A DNA stretch of 64,000 nt from Welwitschia mirabilis (lineage: Eukaryota > Gnetophyta > Gnetopsida > Welwitschiales): contig JBOZIK010000001.1 in NCBI GenBank assembly GCA_051453625.1, positions 62,998,656 through 63,062,655 on the forward strand, written 5' to 3'. A program made the translations under genes and the position numbers. Numbering within the stretch: the first letter of the stretch is position 1; every line of letters begins with the position of its first letter. The notes below the pieces were generated by a model. The model made no database searches. It was not told where the DNA came from and worked only from the letters and a program-made list of their open reading frames with translations. Below, piece after piece: positions 59,451 through 64,000 of the stretch.

Positions 59451-60695
59451 TGTTGTGATTCCAAATTATGTGTATTTGATAGGGTATTTTAAGTAGTTTT
59501 ATAGGACATTAGATAGGTTGATACTGAGTTTCGATGATAATGGAGAGGTAAGGCAAATATCACAAAAACATGCAATCTTCATTACATTTAACAACATTTA
59601 AAGCAAATTACAATACTTCCTATCTAAGGAAGTAATCCTATAATTAAAGAAGCTAATCTAATACAAGAAACATCTTTATAAAGTCCATCATTCACCTCAT
59701 CATCTGGATGATTGTATGAATGACAAAAGTACTTATGCTAATAAGGATGCTTACTAAACTAATCTAGCAGCTAATGTGGAACCTATATGATGTGGCATTA
59801 TCTCCTGAAATGTCTGAATGATTAATAGGATGATACCTAAAAATAACACTATACTAAACTTCACCAAACTTTTGCCATATGTCTTATGCAACTTTGCATG
59901 GCTATTAGGGATTTAATGCATCTGTTAGTATTTGTTATTTTTAGAGTCTATTATTGTAGTAAACACAATACATCCTTCATCGTTAAATATAATTTTATCT
60001 TCTTTGGCACTAAAAATTCTTGTGACAGGAGATCGAAGGGCAAGAGATCCATACATTTTTGTTGTAGTGAGACATCTTCCTTAGTTTTGGGCTATGTATC
60101 CTTCATTGAGGTCTCTATGACATGAATGTTGAATCGACTTAATCAAAACTCTGTTTTTATTTTTATATCATTTGTTATGTACATCTCCTTTATGTTTATG
60201 TTACTCTTGATTCTGTGATAGCTTCATCTGTGATATAAATCATGAGGGAAATCTTTCTTAAGTTGATATTGTTAGTTTAGATACATTAAATTTCATTTTC
60301 TAAATGAATTTTGCATTGTTTTTATATTCTATTTGATGCACCTGATAGCTTAGGTTGGTCTTAGTATAGTGATGACTTTCTTTAATAGGTCTAACTTTTA
60401 CAGGGCTAATCTCCATAACAGGTTGATTGAGTAATCAAATAGATATTACATTTATAATAGAATTTGCATCTCATTTGCATAGTATATTTATTTATATTGT
60501 TATTATTCTACATAGATATTACATGATTATTTCATTTTGAAATCAATTCTCTTTCTTCTTGCTTATGCCTTTGATGGAATTATGAAATTTGGGTTACTTA
60601 TATTTATATTAGTGTGTTGTGTTACGAAAATATATTTTTGTGATTTTCAAGATTTGTTTGAGGATGTAACATTTGCATAAATATGCATTACAACA
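59451..60695 (+). repeat. TE-H 5' LTR
   Basis: Homologous to both TE-G LTRs but more diverged, about 180 bp longer, with the hairpin motif at about 59690-59730. Confidence 0.75.
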
Positions 60696-60698
60696 TCT

Positions 60699-60717
60699 TG
60701 GCACCATTATTAAGGAA
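60699..60717 (+). other. TE-H primer-binding site, heavily mutated
   Basis: TGGCACCATTATTAAGGAA against TGGCGCCGTTGCCGGGGAA: seven differences, all transitions. Confidence 0.7.
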
Positions 60718-61117
60718 GTTTGAGGATTGTCATTACTCAAATAAGTAGTTTGAATTTCAGTTCAGGTATGTCTTTATAGTCATCTTGTATCTTTATAATA
60801 GAAATGTAGGTTTTTCTTTATGCATTTTTTAATTTACATTATGAAAATAATGCCCTGTCATTCCCCTAGTCATCTAAAAGATGTGTGATGATGATGACCT
60901 ATGAAACTTAGATTTTTTCTTTTCATATGAACTAGGGTTTTATTATCGTTCCTTCTATTATTCAGATAATTTAGAAAACAACTGTCAATTTTCATTATAT
61001 ACTATTTCATGATTCTATTTTTTTATGTTTTTATTTTTTAAGTTTTTGTATCTTTTATCATCTAGGTACATCATCTAGACAACCACATATATGACATTTA
61101 TTCAAATCGAACTAAGC
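60718..61117 (+). other. TE-H leader with hairpin motifs
   Basis: GTCATTCCCCTAGTCATCT...GATGATGATGACC at about 60858-60900, a decayed one at 60950-60985 and another at 61058-61095. Confidence 0.55.
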
Positions 61118-62880
61118 ATGTTGGGGCATGGTAAACTTAGGTAAAAAGACAAAGTATCAGAGATAGCACTATTGATTAAAGAAAACATCCAAGAAGGTGT
61201 GATTGATTATGAAATAAACCTAGGTACGGACACCTCAAGTATGCAAAATATTTTAAGAATTGAGAAAGAAGATTTTTATATATTTATTATTTTTTAATTT
61301 GATTTTTCTAAAGAAATTTTTTTGAAAGAAAGTTTAGAAGAAAATAGTTTTATTGCAATGTCAAGTTCTACACAACAACAAAAATAAGTGATTTCTTCTA
61401 ATGTCCCTATCATGACTGAAACTTCTATTACCTTGGTAAATCCAAATTCTAATGTCACTCTTAAAGAACTAATTGCAAATAAAAAGTATGAAATCCAAAA
61501 TCCTTTTGACCTACCTCTTGGTGATGNNNNNNNNNNNNNNNNNNNNNNNNNNNNNNNNNNNNNNNNNNNNNNNNNNNNNNNNNNNNNNNNNNNNNNNNNN
61601 NNNNNNNNNNNNNNNNNNNNNNNNNNNNNNNNNNNNNNNNNNNNNNNNNNNNNNNNNNNNNNNNNNNNNNNNNNNNNNNNNNNNNNNNNNNNNNNNNNNN
61701 NNNNNNNNNNNNNNNNNNNNNNNNNNNNNNNNNNNNNNNNNNNNNNNNNNNNNNNNNNNNNNNNNNNNNNNNNNNNNNNNNNNNNNNNNNNNNNNNNNNN
61801 NNNNNNNNNNNNNNNNNNNNNNNNNNNNNNNNNNNNNNNNNNNNNNNNNNNNNNNNNNNNNNNNNNNNNNNNNNNNNNNNNNNNNNNNNNNNNNNNNNNN
61901 NNNNNNNNNNNNNNNNNNNNNNNNNNNNNNNNNNNNNNNNNNNNNNNNNNNNNNNNNNNNNNNNNNNNNNNNNNNNNNNNNNNNNNNNNNNNNNNNNNNN
62001 NNNNNNNNNNNNNNNNNNNNNNNNNNNNNNNNNNNNNNNNNNNNNNNNNNNNNNNNNNNNNNNNNNNNNNNNNNNNNNNNNNNNNNNNNNNNNNNNNNNN
62101 NNNNNNNNNNNNNNNNNNNNNNNNNNNNNNNNNNNNNNNNNNNNNNNNNNNNNNNNNNNNNNNNNNNNNNNNAAAAAACATTGAACCAAGTTTAAGAAGC
62201 CTTTATAAAAAGGTTTATGAGTGAAACAATAATAAGAAAAAGAAAGAAAAAGGTAAAAAATTTCCAATAATAACCTAATGAAGATTATTCCTTTACTTAT
62301 GAATGATTTTTTATTATAATACATTCTAATCTTATAGATGCGTTCACTTAAGAAGAATTAGTAGATTATTTTTATAGTGGACTGAATAGCCAAATCAAAC
62401 AACTTGTATATTTTTTATGTAGTGGAAATTTAATGAATCTCACATTAGAAAATGCATGGATATTATTTGAAGGATTAGAGGAAGTAAGTCAAACATGGCT
62501 AAACAAACACCTAAATAAAATCATACTATAGGCCAAATCATAAAAGATTTTAAAGAATTGAAATAAGAAAAAAAGGAAGTGAAAAAAAAAAAAAAACCAA
62601 AAATGTCATTAAGGATTTCACAACAACATTAGAAAAATACACTCAAATGATTTTAGATGCAAAAGTGGCATCTAGGAAGAGTGTGGTTCGAACTTGTGAT
62701 GTGTGTGAAGACAACTATCATGTGACTAAAGAATGTCCTTTATTATCAACTTATAAATAGAAAATTTATGAAGAGGTATGTGCATTTAATCAAAAGTTTT
62801 CAAACTTTATAACCCAAAATCAAAACCAAAATTAAAACCAATTTCAACCTAGGATAAATGGATAACATAATTTTTAATCC
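61118..62880 (+). pseudogene. gag: TE-H gag relict with intact zinc knuckle
   Basis: The ATG at 61118 aligns with the TE-G gag start (shared K-E-N-I-Q-E-G or K-N-I-K-E-G block). After frameshifts, 61388-61526 reads into P-F-D-L-P-L-G-D, as in TE-G. A 646-N gap (61527-62172) removes the middle. Beyond it F-M-S-E-T-I-I-R-K-R-K-K, D-Y-F-Y-S-G-L-N and E-V-S-Q-T-W-L are collinear with TE-G. At 62695-62736 the knuckle is complete: C-D-V-C-E-D-N-Y-H-V-T-K-E-C, spacing C-x2-C-x4-H-x4-C. Gag binds element RNA through this knuckle. Stops remain at several Gln-type positions, so the gene is broken. Confidence 0.78.
61527..62172. other. Assembly gap (646 N)
   Basis: Removes the capsid-coding middle of the TE-H gag. 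Confidence 0.98.
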
Positions 62881-62904
62881 TTTAAAAAGAAATTTAAAAA
62901 CTTT

Positions 62905-64000
62905 CACTATAAGAAATAGAGGCGTTTAAGGCATTTATTTAAATAAATGCCTTGATTATAGGGCATTTTAAGGCATTTATTAAAAGTATAATTTTTTAAA
63001 GCTTTTTCTAAATAAAAGCCTTAAAAGCCTATGTCAAATGTTTTTTAGGAATTTATAAATCAATGCCTTAAATGTTTTTGATCTTTTAAGGCACTTAATT
63101 GAATAAAAACCTTAAAAGGTATTGGCTTTTAAGGCATTTAATAAGATTAACATCATAAAATCTAAGATCAATAAAAAAATAAAGTCATGCATGGGTTATC
63201 AATAATAAGCCTAATTCATAATTACATGAACGTTTCATGTTAATCTTCAATTCATGTAGTTCTCATCCAAAACTAGTAGCATACTAGTATCGACCATTCT
63301 CTGCCTGCTTTCATCACTTCTCGGTTATCGGCTAGCGTTCTTTACCTGCTTTCACTTTAAACTTTAGTAATGCATTCCCTAGCTATCAGCTAGCATTCTG
63401 TGCCTACTTTCACTACTTCCTAATGAGTTATCCCTTCTTATTCTATCATAAGATATAATAAAAAGAGAATGCAGGCTACTTTGCCTTAAATGTTATGGAA
63501 AGATAGCACAGACTACTTTGAATCAGCTTGGCATTTTAGGTATTTTTTGTGACTTACTGACAGTGTGGAAATTTACTATTTTGCTATTTTGCCTTTTTGA
63601 AAAATGTATTGATGTCTCTGTTTTGCTATTTTCTAAACAATCAACAACTAAGAAATTACTCTATCCTTCTGGTCACGAGCTTTATAGATTTAGTTTTAGG
63701 AAATGTTCAAACTGGCATTGTTTTTTAGGTTATGGTTATGTATGAAATTTATACTCAATGTTATTCAGTTAGTATTGGGTTGCTAGTAAATGCACTTGGC
63801 TTATGAAAAATTTGATAATGTTATTCAAACCTAGAGGCATGCAATTACTATGATAAAATGTGTCATTTATGCTTTTTGTTAGGACTTAATAGCAATTAGA
63901 ATACCAACAAATGCTAAACTTTAGCATCTATTTTCTATCTATATGTATTGTAATAATAGTAGGACAAGGATTTAAAAACCAATAATATCAAAAATAAGTA
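62905..64000 (+). mobile_element. TE-I: CACTA-like transposon terminus, partial
   Basis: CACTATAAGAAATAGAGGCG at 62905 matches the start of plant CACTA (En/Spm) elements, usually CACTACAAGAAA. The next ~230 bp hold many direct and inverted copies of TTTTAAGGCATTTA and its complement (about 62924-63150), like the subterminal transposase-binding repeats of that superfamily. TTT precedes the terminus and would be the 3-bp target duplication. No transposase gene and no opposite end are in the window. It interrupts the TE-H gag-pol region. Confidence 0.5.
63295..63420. repeat. Short tandem repeat, ~55-bp units
   Basis: TTCTxTGCCTGCTTTCA(C/T) recurs three times (about 63298, 63338 and 63395), with CTATCxGCTAGC(A/G)TTCT between. 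No function evident. The rest of the stretch to 64000 shows nothing recognisable. Confidence 0.6.

Larger units (their letters stand above)
59451..62904 (+). mobile_element. TE-H: second member of the TE-G family, 3' end missing
   Basis: A 1245-bp LTR (59451-60695; TGTTGTGATT...CAACA) shares the TE-G landmarks: GTTTTxTAGGACATT near the start, TTGTGACAGGAGATxGA(A/G)GGG, and CATAAATATGCA(T/C)T(A/G)CAACA at the end. A primer site and leader with hairpin motifs follow, then a gag relict. A CACTA-like terminus begins at 62905, after which no TE-H sequence was recognised. The partner LTR would lie beyond the window. Confidence 0.8.

Noticed and set aside
63518-63745. 75-codon plus-strand frame near the right edge
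   Set aside because: No domain, hydrophobic AT-rich composition as expected by chance.
1-64000. CRISPR arrays, bacterial operons, rRNA or tRNA genes
   Set aside because: Searched by eye for regularly spaced repeats, tRNA arms and conserved rRNA words. None seen; the tandem repeats present have no spacer structure.

Overview
This window looks like repeat-dominated intergenic DNA from a large plant nuclear genome. The basis is plant-type LTR retrotransposons (Ty1/copia; Ty3/gypsy of the Athila/Tat type and of the chromovirus type), one dirigent-family gene, and very AT-rich sequence with (GA)n and (TA)n microsatellites. Nothing looks bacterial, viral or organellar. A gymnosperm with strongly AT-biased, decayed transposons (Welwitschia would be one fit) is a guess; the sequence does not establish it. 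Ten runs of N interrupt the window.

Layout. 1-2200: a ~278-bp tandem repeat split by a gap, and LTR-like sequence. 2220-5935: decayed copia-type element with a duplicated gag start and no polymerase. 7320-8220: transposon-protein-like relict. 8890-28450: an old ~2.4-kb repeat family in tandem, into which two LTR elements have inserted. One is an Athila/Tat-type element on the minus strand (9401-16256). The other is a chromovirus on the minus strand (19292-25877) with readable gag, protease, RT, RNase H and integrase relicts and a 5-bp target duplication. 28450-31200: a CpG-richer island holding the only convincing intact gene, an intronless dirigent protein on the minus strand (29762-30301). 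36628-41457: copia element carrying only gag, minus strand. 43160-44560: degenerate tandem repeats and a microsatellite. 45558-50513: Athila/Tat-type gag and protease, plus strand. 50514-58758: LTR element with gag and protease but no polymerase, plus strand. 59451-62904: a second member of that family, cut off by a CACTA-like terminus at 62905 that runs out of the window.

How it fits together. Only the dirigent gene is likely to serve the plant; it would make a secreted protein of lignan/lignin-type phenoxy-radical coupling. Everything else is retroelement debris. In-frame stops in the retroelements fall mostly at Gln, Trp or Arg codons, and the primer-binding sites differ from the canonical sequence by transitions. 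This is the pattern expected from deamination of methylated cytosine; the gene island has kept its CpGs. I found no defence island, CRISPR array, tRNA, rRNA or novel multigene system. The less ordinary signals are a recurrent ~40-nt imperfect hairpin motif in one LTR family, a hybrid element junction at 50514, a triplicated polypurine tract, and assembly gaps flanked by duplicated sequence.
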